The notes beneath the pieces are model-generated. The model ran no database searches. It was not told the origin of the DNA and saw only the letters and a program-made list of their open reading frames with translations. 64,000 nt of DNA from Datisca glomerata (taxonomy: Eukaryota > Streptophyta > Magnoliopsida > Cucurbitales > Datiscaceae): the NCBI GenBank assembly GCA_003255025.1, contig QANY01008651.1:1597279-1661278 (forward strand), in the 5' to 3' direction. Shown here one piece after another: positions 11,373 through 24,295 of this stretch; the stretch's first letter is position 1, and the number at the start of each line of letters is the position of its first letter. The position numbers were made by a program, and so were the translations under genes.

Positions 11373-13549
11373 ATATATAATGTTACCTCAGGTATAAAAT
11401 AAAGTTGATGAAGAAAAATATACTATCGAGTATGATGTGAATGCATGCCTTATAAAAATTCTGTAAGACTTTGTTCTATCATGAATTTTAGAATATTTAT
11501 CTTATCTTGAACCCGTTAAATTTAAGATTTTCATCCCACCCGAACCCATTTTAGAAGATCTATCCCATAGGCTCATGCGCGTGCATACAGTCTGTAGATT
11601 TTCATCCCGAACCCATTGGAACACAAATCACTGTTGTTTTTGTAATTTCGCAACATGGCTGCGGTGTTGCAATGCAACACTACAAAACTATAATGCGTTG
11701 TTGCAAATTTACAAAAGACGGTCCCATAATGAGACCTAAGGGCTCGTCTCTATTTCTAAGCCTCTGGGATGGGATCATGACGAGCCAAAATTTATTTTGA
11801 ACATCTCAGCTTCAGCTTGTTGATGATGTTTGCTTGACTGTGCAATTACGTTCCATGTACACTGACAAATCATAATATTTTAAACATCACAATTATATAC
11901 ATTGTATTGATTTTTAATTGTAATCCCTATTATTTGTTTGCCTACAAAACATGAATGACATTTTCGGCCGTCATTGTAGAGAAGTAAACCTATTGAGCAG
12001 TTTGTTTAGATTTAGATGTCTCAGATTGGGCCAGCTGAAAAAATAATAAAAATAACACTTTTTTTTCATTTCAAGGGTTCAAACCATATTCTTAATATAT
12101 TTCTTAAAGAGCAAAATAATTTAAAATATTCTCTGGCTAAAGATAAAATTCATATTAGGAATAATACAAAAAGTAAAAAAGCTTCCTCACAATATACATT
12201 ATTAAGATAAATAAGTAAAAAGGAAAATTAACCAATGATATTGGAATACTAAAGACTCATTGGTATTTTCTAAATTACAAAAATAAAGAGTGGATAAATT
12301 TGTACAAAAATTTATGTTTAATTTTTATTTTCCATTTAAGATAAAAACCTATCACATACTTTTCCAAAACTATTTAACACAAAATATTTTATATAGATTT
12401 CAAAGTAGTGGCCATCAATAAATTTTACTTTCCATTTTTTTGTCCTAAGTAGGCTAAAATGACAGCATATCACAAGCATTTTTTGGCAAAAAATAGAAAC
12501 GAGAAAAAAATTGTATTTTATTGAATAAAACAGGAGGAGACTTGTAATACCAATAGGCTTATTCTTTTATGGTGTTGATTAATTCAATCTCTGCTATGTC
12601 ATTTTCGAGTTGAAGTTTCTGCCTCAATCTTATTTGTCTTACTTGAATTTGTATCCCAATGACGCTATAGAAAATTAAGAGAATTAACTTTTACGTTTTT
12701 TAGTGATCAAAACTGTTAATTCAACTGATTATAATAAAAACTTTATAGATTCATGATTCTATCTCTATAAATTCTTTAATCTGAAAAGACTATTTGTTAG
12801 CATAAAGATTGAATTATTACATTATGCTACATCTATTTCTTTCCCAGTAATAAATAATAAATAAGGAAAAACTTCAATGTAGTAAGGTTATTTAATCTAA
12901 TCTATTTTGTTTTTTGGTAACAGATGTTTGATTTTAACATCTAACATCTAACTGTTATTTGTAATATTTCTCACGAGAATATATCAAGTAATTCTTTTTT
13001 GTTAATTTCTTTTCAAAATTACAAGTTTTATGAGAAGCGCTAGCAATGTAACTTTTAGCTCACAACGTCATAGATAAATGTGAAAACTTAATCATATGTA
13101 TTAATTTATTAGGTTGGAGCGTTAAAATTTTTAACATATACAATGGCTAAAATATATATACCTAAGTTTTTAAATCATTATATATTAATCATTTTTACCT
13201 TTCTAAAAGGCTAATATTTACTTGATAATACTATCTCATACATGATGAAGTCAATAGGGTTAAACTTGGACTAAAAATTCTGCATGCAACATCAAATCAT
13301 TTTGTGGTTTGGATTTTTCTTTTTAAATTCATTGTGGTCTGGATTTCGCTTGTATTTTTTTAGATAGGGTTTTTTTTATAAATAGATTATTTTTTAGATA
13401 GATTTTACTTGTATTTAGTCTTGCATTTCACATAGACTTTTTTAGATAAGACAGCACTATTTAGCTGTGAAAATATGCCTTTTTCTCTCTGTTACAATCT
13501 ATTTTCACATGGTTTGCCAACAACTCTACTTGAATTTCTCCTATTCTGG
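11373..13549. other. AT-rich intergenic DNA
   Basis: No genes seen. A small stretch around 11640-11710 is unusually rich in GTTGCAA/TTGCAAC-type inverted motifs (for example GGTGTTGCAATGCAACACTA), giving short hairpin potential. Otherwise featureless. Confidence 0.5.
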
Positions 13550-13659
13550 TGGCTGTTAAGATTCTTCTTTAGTATGTCACACTACACCCATGTTGTGAAA
13601 AATGTGGCTGCTAAGATTCTTCTTTAGTATGTCACACTACACCCATGTTGTGAAAAATG
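13550..13659. repeat. 55-bp perfect-looking tandem duplication
   Basis: Two adjacent copies (13550-13604 and 13605-13659) differ at one base (TGGCTGTTAAG versus TGGCTGCTAAG). The near identity points to a recent local duplication. Confidence 0.93.
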
Positions 13660-14932
13660 AGATCATATTATCACTATTTGTATGATATTCAGTCATAGCA
13701 AAGGTGTGATAATACTTCTTATCACGTAAATAGTCTAATTAAGAGTCATCTTAACGAAAGTTGACAAGTTGAGTTGACATAGTTCATTAAATTTTCACAC
13801 TCATACCTTAGAAAAAATTTGTTCGAGTTACACTTCTAATATTCTCCTTAGAATTGATAATATAACTTTGATAAAAAAAATTCAACAATAAAGAATAAAA
13901 TAAAAATCGAAGTAGTTGAGGACTAAAATAGCATTTAGCATAACAATTGCATGTGAACTATTTTCTTTTTAACCTTAAAACTTTATTTACACATTCACCC
14001 AAAATTAGTCTTGAATTATGTTACGATTATAGTCATAATCAAATGGGAAACCCATAAGATTAAAGCTAAGTATGTCTTCATCAATTGATTTCACACACAA
14101 AACAAAAGACGAAAAACACCAAATGACAGTTGTGATTGTTTTAAGTTGTTCTGAAATTGGAAAGTGAAGATTAGTTTAACTTAAAGAAGAGTCAACTTCA
14201 TCCAGTATGGCATCAGCTGGAAACGCAACAACACCCTCTTTTGTACAACAGATATCACATGGATACCTCAAAGAAAAGCACTAAGCTGCTTAGATTAATA
14301 AAAGATTATCTAAATTAGTTAGTTTTAATTAATGAGATTCTGCTTCACACTAGTTTATTTAGGTTGTGAAATTTTTAAACTCAAGACCTTCTACCTGATA
14401 TTATGTTAAATTATCAATAATATCACTAGTCGATTGGGTTTGTCAGATTTAATTACGAGTTGTTTTATGCAGCACAACTCATGCTCGAACGAGCCGACAT
14501 AGTAGTAGCATATGTATTTATTTGCACCGTCCAAGTGAACCAATCAACCGCTGCCACGTCGACTCACAAGTAGTGCCAAATTTCTTTTTCCTTATTCTTA
14601 AGGATGACAACAATGCCATTAACTATATGGCCCTATTTGAGTCTTTAAGCAAAAAAAAAAAATGTTCATATGTCTTCAAGTCTGATGATGGTATTTTACA
14701 ACCCAGAAAACAAAGCTCTGGCTTTGCCTTTATAATTCAGCACTTTGATTATGATTGTAAATATTACATCCCAACACGCAACCCTGGAAAAATGAAAAAA
14801 TAATATGTCGTTAAGCAATCTCATCACCATAACAAGTATATAAACCTCTAATTCCTACAGATAGTAAACAAGAAAAAAAAATTATAGTTCCTAATATAAC
14901 TGTGATCTTGAAGGTAAAAAACTAAACAAGAA
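13660..14932. other. Intergenic DNA 3' of the GT64 remnant
   Basis: A 93-codon frame at 14522-14803 (plus) matches no family I know and is probably chance. The segment just below 14932 would be the 3' UTR of the GT64 gene on the minus strand. Confidence 0.45.
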
Positions 14933-16906
14933 CTACCAGAGCCATTCGTTCTTAGCATTTACAGCCTTATAGTTAGTAGAGATAAGAGGCATCATCCCAT
15001 AGAGGGAAACGAAGTCATTGAGGCATTGATCTCTCCTCTTGCTATGCCCTTTCAAGCTGCTTATCCCGGATGATCCAATCTCATATACTTTTCCTGCAAA
15101 GTGGATGGATATAGACTGTACTTAGCCAAAGCTTTCGTAGGCTTGTAGAAGAGGATATAAAATGTATGAATTTGATCAGTTTTGGGGAAAATTTTTGCTA
15201 TCAACGATCCTTCAGTAGATTAAAATTTTAGATGAACTCTTTCACTATACGAAACTTATATAGAAATAAGGATGGAACAAAGGAAAGTTCAGTATAACAC
15301 ATTACTCATTGGAGAGTGTTGATACCGAAATAGAGACTTCAATTATAATCTAATTTCCACAACAGAGAGAGAAATTTACAGCTAAACCCAATACATCAAC
15401 CAATTTAACAAATTAAGTGCTATAGCTTGATGTTTAGATATTGGCTTCTTTCATTTTAAATTGGCTCAACTGTTCCTCCTAATGTAAAGTTGCTAATAAT
15501 GTATTTACATTAACTTTATTATCAAACGCTGTTTGCAAATGCGATAGAGTAGAGGTGGAGACCTACCCGTCACCCAAATGGGAGGAGCACCTGTAGCATT
15601 GGCAACTAGCAGTGACATTGCGATGTCTTCACAGTTTCTACGCAGTAGGAAAATAAAGTTTATCAACATACCAACAAGTGTAGAAGTACTTCTAGCAACC
15701 AATCTCCTCAATTTAAAAATCAAGGGACATATAAGTCAACGGAATTATATATACCTCTCCCTCGTTACATGATCATGAATTGATGAGGGCATGTTGTGAG
15801 TATATAAAACCAAGTACTTCCTGTGGAAGAACGCGGCTTTTGACAGAACAATACTATAAGTGCCCATCCACCAAACTGACCACCATCCACCATATCTGTA
15901 ATAAGCAGCCCCATTTTTCTGCTGAATGCAGGAAAGAAAAGGAAGTGTCATACATTAAAGGGAAAACCGAAATAAACTTTTGCTCTTGATGAAATGATTT
16001 AGCGGCTATAACAGGTTTCTGTACGAAGAGATGTAAAACATATTTAATGAAACTCTAAACCTTATAATCTGGGAATGAAAAGATAAACTAGTGATGTATT
16101 ATTATATGCAGGAACAACATTGCTTTCAAGCTTGATCAGATGTGGCAGGTTTCTTTACTTATCAAATAATATCCCCATATTTCTCAGCTCCAGCTATATT
16201 CAGTTAAACTCTATGCATCAACTACCAATTTTATAGACTCCAATTCCATGGTTTTAGGAACTGCATTTGACATCATTTCATCTGAGTATTTCTTTTAAAA
16301 CCATGCTGAAGGCTGTTGCTGGAAGACATCCAACTAATTCCTTCATAATGATACTAATCTTCTTTCTTGTTCATTCTTGACATCCAACTCATCTGTAAAT
16401 TCTTTCATTACATATTCTCATTATTCTCTCCTTATGTTTTGTTGAAGCCTTGAAGGATGGAGAACAACGATTTTCAGTATATACTACATAATACTATTGT
16501 CCCATAAATAATACTATAATGTGTCCTAGAAGAAGACTAGGAATAAATTTAGAACACTACATTAAGAACATATGCCGGACGTATAAGGTTTAACATATGA
16601 ACTTGGCTGTCCAAACAGACCTCTCGCCTATCATCATAAGATCAGTGTCATTAAACTATTTGAAAGAGCATCAAATAAATATTTTGAATTTGAGTCTCTA
16701 AACAAATATTAGAGCATATATTTGCTATACACACAATTACTAACCTTCTTATCCAGCCAGTGCATGCGAGGAACAAATCCCACCATTGTGGACGTAGCGG
16801 TTTTCCAAACAGAGAAACCAAAATCCGGTTGTGAACATGGAACGACTACATCATCATCAACAGAGAAAATCCCACGTCCCACTTTCAATTGCTTGTTGTC
16901 CGCTTT
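14933..16906 (-). pseudogene. 3' half of a GT64 (EPC1-like) glycosyltransferase gene
   Basis: Four minus-strand exons with GT-AG borders: 16745-16906, 15755-15918, 15567-15637 and 14933-15093, together 185 residues plus stop. They read GIFSVDDDVVVPC (DXD-type metal/nucleotide-sugar site), STMVGFVPRMHWLDKK, then YGGWWSVWWMGTYS, LSKAAFFHRKYL, MPSSIHD, NCEDIAMSLLVANATGAPP, VYEIGSSGISSLKGHSKRR and a C-terminal KAVNAKNEWLW. These are the conserved blocks of plant GT64 exostosin-like enzymes such as EPC1, Golgi transferases of about 330 residues. All exon phases fit. A TGCAG/CAG pair at 15919-15921 gives an alternative acceptor adding one Gln. The N-terminal half is absent: gypsy sequence begins at about 16,900. 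The retained exons carry no stops, so disruption may be recent. Confidence 0.82.
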
Positions 16907-19900
16907 CTACTTCCTCCTTGGTGTCAACGGTAAAGTCTGCCACGAAATCGGCCAAGGCATAACTCGGTTGCCCATTTTAATTGATGTTCTCGGCTCGTAG
17001 TGGATCTCATATTGGCTTAACTCGATTGCCCACTTTTCAATTCTTTCGCTTATTTTAGGCGAATGCAGGACACTTTCGTCAACACCTTTATGATGTATGC
17101 CTAAAAATAGGGCCTTAGTTTCCTTGCGGCTACCATAACCGCCAGTACCAACTTTTCCATCCTTTGTAATGGGTTTCGACTGCTACCAGACTTTTGCTGA
17201 CGAAGTATACTAGCTTCTGTTTCCTTTCTTCTTCTCTAATTAGAACAGCGCTAACGACGGTCTGCGAGATGACCATGTATAAGTATAAAGGTTCCCTCAG
17301 CTTTGGTTTTGAAAATAACGGTGGAGTTGTCAAGTATTCTTTTATCTTGCTAAAACCCTCCTCACACTTATCATCCCATCCGTCCGCTGAATCCTTCCTC
17401 AGTTTTGTAAAGAATGGTTTTCACTTGTCGGTTGATCTTGAAAAAAATCTATTCAATGTTGCCAACCTTCCCGTTAAGCCTTGTGTTTCTTTCTAGCTTC
17501 GCGGGGACTTCATCTTCATTATGGCTTTCACTTGATTCGGGTTGACCTCAATTCCTCGCTGCATAACCAAGTGGCCAAGGAATTTCCCAACTGCCACTCT
17601 TAAGGTACATTTTTCTGGATTCAACTTTATCGAATTTTTCCTCAGGATGGAAAAGACCTCACCAAGGTTTTCAATGTGATCTTTCCACTCATAACTTTTC
17701 GCCAGCATGTCACCTATGTTAACTTCCATGATTTTTCTGACATGTTCTCGAAAGACTTTATTTATCAACCTTTGGTAGGTTGCACCTGTATTTTTTTAAA
17801 CCAAAAGACATTACCTTATAGCAAAAAGTACACTGTTCAGTTATGAAATATGTTTTATGTTGGTTAGGTTGAAACATTTCACATGGTTGTATCCTGAAAA
17901 GACGTCCATGAAGCTCAGAAGTTCGTGTCCCGAGGTAGCGTCCACCATCTGATTTATTTTGAGTAACGAATATTCATCTTTTGAGGATGCCTTGTTTAGA
18001 TCCGTGAAGTCTACACAAATCCTCAATTTCCCGTTTTTCCTTTTCACCATGACAACGTTAGCGAGCCACTCTGGGTAATCTGCTTCCCTGATGAAATCTG
18101 CTTTTAGCAGTTTGTCAACTTCTTATTTAATGGGCATGTGTCTTTCTGGCGCAAAACTTCTTTTTCGCTCCTTCACTAGTTTAATAGAAGGGTCATTATT
18201 CAGTTTATGACAGATTATATTTTCTAGTATACCTGGCATCTCCTGAGCGGTGGTTGTAAAAATGTCCTTGTTTCTCCGTTGGAAGTCAGTCAACATTTCC
18301 TTTTCCGTTTCCTCCAGGTGGGCTTCAATATTTGTCATTTTTTACGTTTCTTCTCCTGCTTCGTACCTCAGACCCACCTGTGCATCCTTTTGTGATTGCT
18401 ATTGTTCATTAGCAATCACTAACTTCTCTTCCATTTTCCCATTTTATGTTTCCTCGCTGATTCTAATACGGTTATTGTGCACATCTTGGCGGAAGTTGGG
18501 TCCCCTCTTATAGTTCTAATCCCTGCAGGTGATGGATATTTCAGCACTTGGTAGTAGGTGGATGGCATTGCCTTCATTTTATGTAACCAAGTCCTTCTCA
18601 AAATAGCATTGTAAGGAGATGACATGTCCAGCACCACGAACTCGGTGAGCTAATTGAATGGTTCTACACTAACTGGAAGGTTGATCAACCCTTCTGGGTA
18701 GCTCAAGTCACATTGAAACCTACTAGTGGTTACAACATACCTTGTAACTGCCGTTCCCCCATAGACATCTTTTCAAGCGTTGACTGATGGAGAATATTGT
18801 GGCACTCCCATCGTCAATTAGCACCATTCTCAGCAGACAATTTTCCACTTGTATTGAGATGACAAGGGCGTCATTATGACGCCCGTCATACTCTAAGTCC
18901 ATGTCATAAAAAATGAGTGGGGGATTCCCGCTTTCGTTGGTGGGTCTTTTGCTATACACTTTCCTTTCCTTTTTGGTAGTCACCTCCTATTCAGTTTCCC
19001 GCTTTGGTTCTTCTCTCTTCATGAATTGATTAAGGTATCCTTCTTTCACCAATTTCTCCACATAATCCTTCAGCTAGAAGCAATCTTTTGTAAAATATCC
19101 GTTGCTCCTGTGGAATGAGTAGTATTTATCTTTATCCACGTGGTTTGGCTCCTTTGTAAGCGGGGCCGGTCTTTTCAGCCAATGTTTGTCTTTTATCATC
19201 TCCAAGACTTGGTTTACCGAGACAATCAACAGTTTGTAGACTTTGTCTCTAGGATGGATGTCATCCGCATATCTCTTCTGAGTAAAATTTTTATTCCGCT
19301 TGCTATCTCCCTACTCATCTTCTTTTTCTATTCTCTGATTCTGCTTTCTGCATGTACTAGAGTTCTGTTCTTCTTTCTTTTGCTTATTAATCTGTCGTCC
19401 CGTCTGTTTTAACAAAATTTTATTTTCTTATTCTAACGTGATGTATGCTTACATTCTTTAGAAAGTCTCTACTATGGTCAAAGATTTTATTTTCGATAAA
19501 TCTTCAAAGAAGGCTGATTCTGGATCCAGCCCCCATCTAAAATCCAGTCTTGCTACTTTGTCATCAAAGTTTTCCACCTTGGCCATCTTCTCCATGAATC
19601 TATGAGTGTATTCTAGAAGTGTTTCTTTTTCCTTTTGGACGGATATCGTCGAAAAGGTAGCCTGAGTCCTCCATTACTGCTCGTTAAGTAGAGTACTGTA
19701 CCAAGAAGATAATGGGCATGATAGTAAAGTTAGTAATAGATTGAGCAGGGAGGGAGTGATACCGTTTAAGTGCAGTCTCGTCTGGACTTGTGGGGAATAT
19801 CCTGTACATCAAAGCATCTTCATGTTGGTATAATGCCATGACTTGCTTGAACCATCTGAGATGATCTATATGATCAGATTTCTCTTCCTAACATTTGGAT

Positions 19901-20450
19901 TTAGGTGCCACGAACTTCCTCAGAATTGGGGTGGCCAAGATTTTCAGACTTAATGGAGTTTTGGTGAGTGATTCTAGGTCGGTTTTCCCATGTTTCCTAG
20001 GCTCCTTTGTTCCATCATCTTTCTTTCCAACATCTCCTCCATGGAAGCTTTCGTCAAGACTTTTGGTTGGTAAATTTCTCCCGCCTCCTCATTTTTATGT
20101 TCCTTGGACTAAACTTCCCCATCTTCATTCTGCACGTTCCTACTATTTTCACTGTCTCCTTCCCCTCTAACTTCGTGTCCATTTACTTCTTGGTGGTTCT
20201 ATCTTTCCCCACGGTTTGTGTGCTGACTGACTTTCGTCCGTGTCTGTGCAAGGTCCCGTTGTAATGCAACGATATGTTCATGCATCGTCTGCCACGTGTT
20301 GTGTAGCGTTTCAGCGTTTTGCTATTCCATCTCGTGCATTCAGCTTAGGATAGATCAAAGCATCTCAACTGGGGGAGCAGGGTGATTGGCTTCTTCATCC
20401 CTGTTCCCATTTTCTTCGTTAAGGGCAGTGTTCGATCTGGTTCGAGGCAT
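16907..20450 (-). mobile_element. Ty3/gypsy polyprotein: gag, protease, RT, RNase H (decayed, 3'-truncated)
   Basis: Gag begins at the ATG at 20450 (MPRTRSNTALNEENGN). A gag core near 19,880-19,680 reads RWFKQVMALYQHEDALMYR. The protease region at about 18,980-18,720 has MVLIDDGSA, where the active site normally reads D-[ST]-G. RT follows: MPGI near 18,240, KRKNGKLRICVDFTDLNKA at 18,047-17,990, FMDVFSGYN, then KCTLRVAVGKFLGHLV and GIEVNPNQVKAI at 17,610-17,520. RNase H at 17,330-16,920 has SQTVVSAVLIREE, AVETHYKG and KWAIELSQYEIHYEPR. Frameshifts and stops break it into several frames. Integrase and the 3' LTR are missing: the sequence runs directly into the GT64 exon near 16,907. Confidence 0.92.
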
Positions 20451-21080
20451 GGTTTGGTTTTCTAGAAGGTATCTTTGAGGTTTTTTCTCCTCTCAACAAG
20501 AGCACCAAAGGGGAAAAAATATTGATAACGATTGATTTATATAAGTATTAATAAGATAGAAAGAGAGAGAGATCAATGAGTAAATGCTCTTATTCTTATC
20601 CTTCTTTTTCTGTTCTTGCACAATTCGGCGAGTGTCTTTCCCGTTCCGGAGGCGTGGGTCCCCCGTCAGTCTTTTCCCATTCTCGAAGGTGTGGGTCTTC
20701 CGTCAACTTTTTCCCATTGACCGGTCTGCTTTTCACGTTCTGATGAGATTTCTCGCTTCTGTGCTCTTTCCTGTTCTCGAGTTCCTTTCTGTTTAGAGTT
20801 CATTCCCATTTAGAGTTCCCTCCCGTTTAGAGTTCCCGTCTGTGTTTTCTCTTACTTCATGATCTGTTTGTGTCACTTCTATTTTTTCATGTAGCCCTCA
20901 ATCTTCTTGCCATGATCATAGTTCACGTATCCCTTTAAGATTCGTTCTTTCTGTACACGTGTCTTAGGTGATTTTTTTCCCTTTATTCATGTACAAAATA
21001 TTTTTTTTTGCAGACCCATAAATGTTTTACGGATTATTTTTGTATTCAAGCTCAACACAACTTTGTTTACTGCTCAAAGA
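20451..21080 (-). mobile_element. Gypsy leader, putative primer-binding site and 5' LTR
   Basis: On the minus strand, CCCCTTTGGTGCTCTTGTTG (around 20,492-20,512) precedes the gag leader. This resembles the LTR/primer-binding junction of many plant gypsy elements. The sequence beyond it (20,520-21,080) would be the 5' LTR; its outer boundary is not clear because no partner LTR survives. It contains a small triplication of GTTTAGAGTTC units at about 20,790-20,840. Confidence 0.5.
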
Positions 21081-22439
21081 AGGTGTTTGGCTTAAGTGAT
21101 CAGCACTTTTTTTGACGAAAAATCAAGGATCGTTTTTCTTACAAATAAAAACAGACTCGATAAAATATTGAATATGTATAAGGTTTACTGAGATTCAAGT
21201 TCATTCAATCTTCAATGAGATTCTGCTAATGGTTTTTTTCATTGATTAACGAATTTTGAACTTATTTTTCCATATAATTAACCTTATTCGATAAGAGTTT
21301 TTTTCCTCACAATAATGATATCAATGTCATCATTAGTTTCTTGTCTTTTCTTTTTACTACATACACAACACATGCTTTACACGTGATTGATATCACGCAT
21401 GATACACATTGTTTTTAATTACTCAATTTGAATAATTAATATTTAGTTTTACGGTATAGTTATTTATATATATATTACAATCATAATTATAAAAATGAAT
21501 AATGGAATTTATAAACTTTAGATTATAGTTTAAATAATCTTACTGCTTAAGCAATATAAATAAGATTGCATCATATTGCATATATATCACACACACATAT
21601 TGGTTAGCTTTAAATTAGAGGTTATTTTATAGACTCACTCCTATGAACTTTTATTTTTAGTGCTAATTAGATTAGTAACAGATAAAAATGATAACAAAGA
21701 ACAACAAAGAAAAAAATTTAATGAAAAGAAAAAACACAAAATATAACTTGAGCTGAGGATTTATTGCTAATTGGCATTATTTTCATAGCAAAATACTAAT
21801 AGAAGAAAATTATAGATGTTACACGACAATTTTAATTTTAAGTATTGTTGATGCTAATCAATTAACTTATTTTTTAAATGTTTGGATAACAAAATTTAAT
21901 GGTATAAACTAATATTATTTTGTTAATTTTATCTGTTTATTATAAAATTAATAAACAATGGTACTTACTGATATCAATTATTGATATATAAATAATAGTC
22001 AAAATAACCATTCACATTAAGAAATCTTATAATTACAAAAATAAATTTTCTCATAATCTCAATTGGAATAAGTAATAATGCTAAACTATAATTAAATGGT
22101 TGAAAAATTATTTTCAGTATAAGGATAATGTAAGAAATTTTAGAAGTCATTTGGGGTAGTGTTCTCAAAAAATGTTTTCCTCACTTCTACACATTTATAT
22201 ATAAATATAGATTGATAGTTAATAATTGTTATTAATCTTATCAAATTAGATCGATAGTTGAAATTAAAAGATGAGCATATTCATGCTAATGCGGTCAAAC
22301 TATTTCATTATAAAAAGAATTATCATCAATAAGATACTACCCTGTGTGAAACATTACCCAATGTGAGAGGATTATGTCATTTGTATAGAGAGCCATCTAA
22401 CTTGGAAGGGTGAAACGCTTTTAAAAGGAGAGTAATCCC
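21081..22439. other. AT-rich intergenic DNA
   Basis: Strongly AT-rich, no coding domains and no long repeats. I also searched here for the missing 5' exons of the GT64 gene and saw none. Confidence 0.5.
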
Positions 22440-22720
22440 AAGCTTGTCATACCAATCTCTTAGGATTTGTTTGAGCCCAATAATGCCTTGTGAAGCTTAC
22501 GAACGTACTGTAGGTGAAGCTTATCAACAAATCCCTAGGTTGTTGCATATGCACTGTCTCGCTAATAGTGCCATCGAGGAAGGAATTCTTATATCAAGCT
22601 GTGTCAACAACTATTCCATGGTAAGGGCTAGGGTGAGTACAAGTAATATGATCACTGGTTTGACTACTGAACTAAAGGTTCAGTGTACACCAATCCAAGA
22701 CATTACACTATTGTAATATT
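22440..22720 (-). mobile_element. Short copia RT fragment
   Basis: Read on the minus strand this aligns with the copia RT block normally reading QLDVKNAFLHG...YMQQPPGFVD...KALYGLKQSPRAW. Here it appears as degraded pieces (LRKLHKALLGS-like near 22,490, RDSAYATT-GFVD near 22,540, NSFL-type near 22,590). Stops and frameshifts make it a relic of under 300 bp with no flanking domains. Confidence 0.65.
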
Positions 22721-22948
22721 TTGTTACGTTCCACCGTTGTTATGCAGAAGATTTTGAATTTCAAAAGTTTCTCCAAATATAGTTTAAACCAATGAGAGGC
22801 TAACATGTGTTGTAACACATAAACCAATTTTAAAAATTGTATTTAACCAATTTAAACATTTATCTTAATATCAAAATTTTGTTCAAAACAATACTGTGTT
22901 TTTTTCCTTCTAAAAACCCAATTCAAATCATGAATTTCACGGATTTAG

Positions 22949-23204
22949 ATTCTCTGTCGTTGCTAAGCAACGGTAGAGAGGTAGTTGGACTTGGTCTATT
23001 TAACCAGATCTGAATGGATAAGATCCATTAAGAAAACTTAAAAATGAACAATTAAACTAAATAAAAAAATTAATATTTAATTACAAAAGCAGTTGGGCCA
23101 GACTTGGTCCATTCAGATGTCAGATCTGGTCCATTCAAGTCTAGTTGAATGGCCAAATCTAGCTTAGCTTCAGACTATGCCATTACTTAGCAATGACAGA
23201 GAAT
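22949..23204. repeat. Fold-back (inverted repeat) element
   Basis: Left arm ATTCTCTGTCGTTGCTAAGC at 22,949 pairs with the right arm at 23,180-23,204, whose complement reads ATTCTCTGTCATTGCTAAGT. Inner sequences (CCAGATCTGAATGG near 23,004 and CCATTCAGATGTCAGATCTGG near 23,118) also pair. The whole 256-bp segment can fold into a long imperfect hairpin, typical of a MITE or fold-back element. I did not identify a target duplication. Confidence 0.75.
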
Positions 23205-23577
23205 ATGTTTCTGAACTTCACACAATAGTTAGATTACTAATTTAAACGTAAGGTCTCTTATTTGAGGACCAATATAAACTATATTATCCGTTGAGTTATT
23301 TAAAGTGACGTAGTAAGGGAGATGGCTAAAGCATTGTAGCATAAACAATTATTTATGAGTGTATACTATATAGTTACTTAAGTTATTGAGTTTTAACACT
23401 GATTATTGATGAGGAAAGTACTATAGTACAAGAAATTTATTAGTACATTGGTTTATTTACTTTCGGATCATCTTGAATAAGTTTTACTAAAGTGATATAA
23501 GAGTCAATACATGCCATGTACCGCACTTCATATGTACGTAGCGTTATCCTATTGATCAAATATTTGTACTAGATGGA
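23205..23577. other. Spacer before LARD-A
   Basis: AT-rich, nothing recognised. Confidence 0.45.
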
Positions 23578-24295
23578 TGTTATAGGTGAAAATCTCAACA
23601 GAAATGTTGCATGAGACCTCATCCATGCGTGGAAATCCTCTTGGCTAGTAAATCTACAAAACACAAACAAAGAACCCAAAGAGCGAGGGAAACCGGGGTG
23701 GGGGGATGGTTTCCTCGCATAAGGGCCTCCGATGCTTAAGTCAGTATCATGACGTTATTTTGGCATAGTTTCCTTAAGGGAGAAAATGGCCTCCCTCTCC
23801 GAGATTAGATAAGAGTATTTATACTTGAAGCCTTAGAGGAAGAGACGTGTAGAAGAAGCCTCAGGAGTGTGCATGGGAAGCCTCTCGAGACAAGATGACT
23901 GCCCTTGATTGGACAGGTGGGAGACGACCTTTGACATAAAGTGACGAGCATTAAATGTTGATGTGCCTTTGAGGTGACCGAACGAGCGCTGATATGACAT
24001 TCTACCATGATGATTTGGCACATTGGGGCATTCGAGCCTATGAAAAGGTGTCATCTGGGAAAGTACTTTCGACGGGTAATGATGCCTTTGGCACTTGGGG
24101 TTATCCCAGCTCTCCAGCCCTATTGTCCTTTATCTACTAATGTTTGTGCAACCCGAGCTTTTTTGGGACCGACCAGGTGAGGTCAGCCTCTTCCTTCTAG
24201 GTGGTCAGACCATAGAACCTTTTCTTTGAGTAACATTCTCAGTGTGGTATGACGCATGTCGTTGCATTACTGGTGGTTAGGAAACACCTATAGCA
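23578..24295 (-). mobile_element. LARD-A 3' LTR
   Basis: This 718-bp segment is repeated in the same orientation at 34,518-35,030, with shared blocks such as GAAAATCTCAACAG, TCCATGCGTGGAAATCCTCT, TTGACATAAAGTG and GGGACCGACCAGGTGAGGTC. On the minus strand it runs from TGCTATAGGTGTTTCC to ...CCTATAACA. It is preceded by a purine tract CTAGGGGCAA, which fits a polypurine tract just upstream of a 3' LTR. The 23,667-23,880 block is missing from the other LTR. Confidence 0.82.

Noticed and set aside
14522..14803. 93-codon plus-strand frame
   Set aside because: No recognised domain, poly-Lys run from an A tract, no splice or promoter context.
16722..17000. 92-codon plus-strand frame
   Set aside because: Antisense of the GT64 exon and gypsy junction, where the minus strand gives clear family motifs.
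22444..22716. 90-codon plus-strand frame starting MSYQSLRIC
   Set aside because: It is the reverse strand of a degraded copia RT block.
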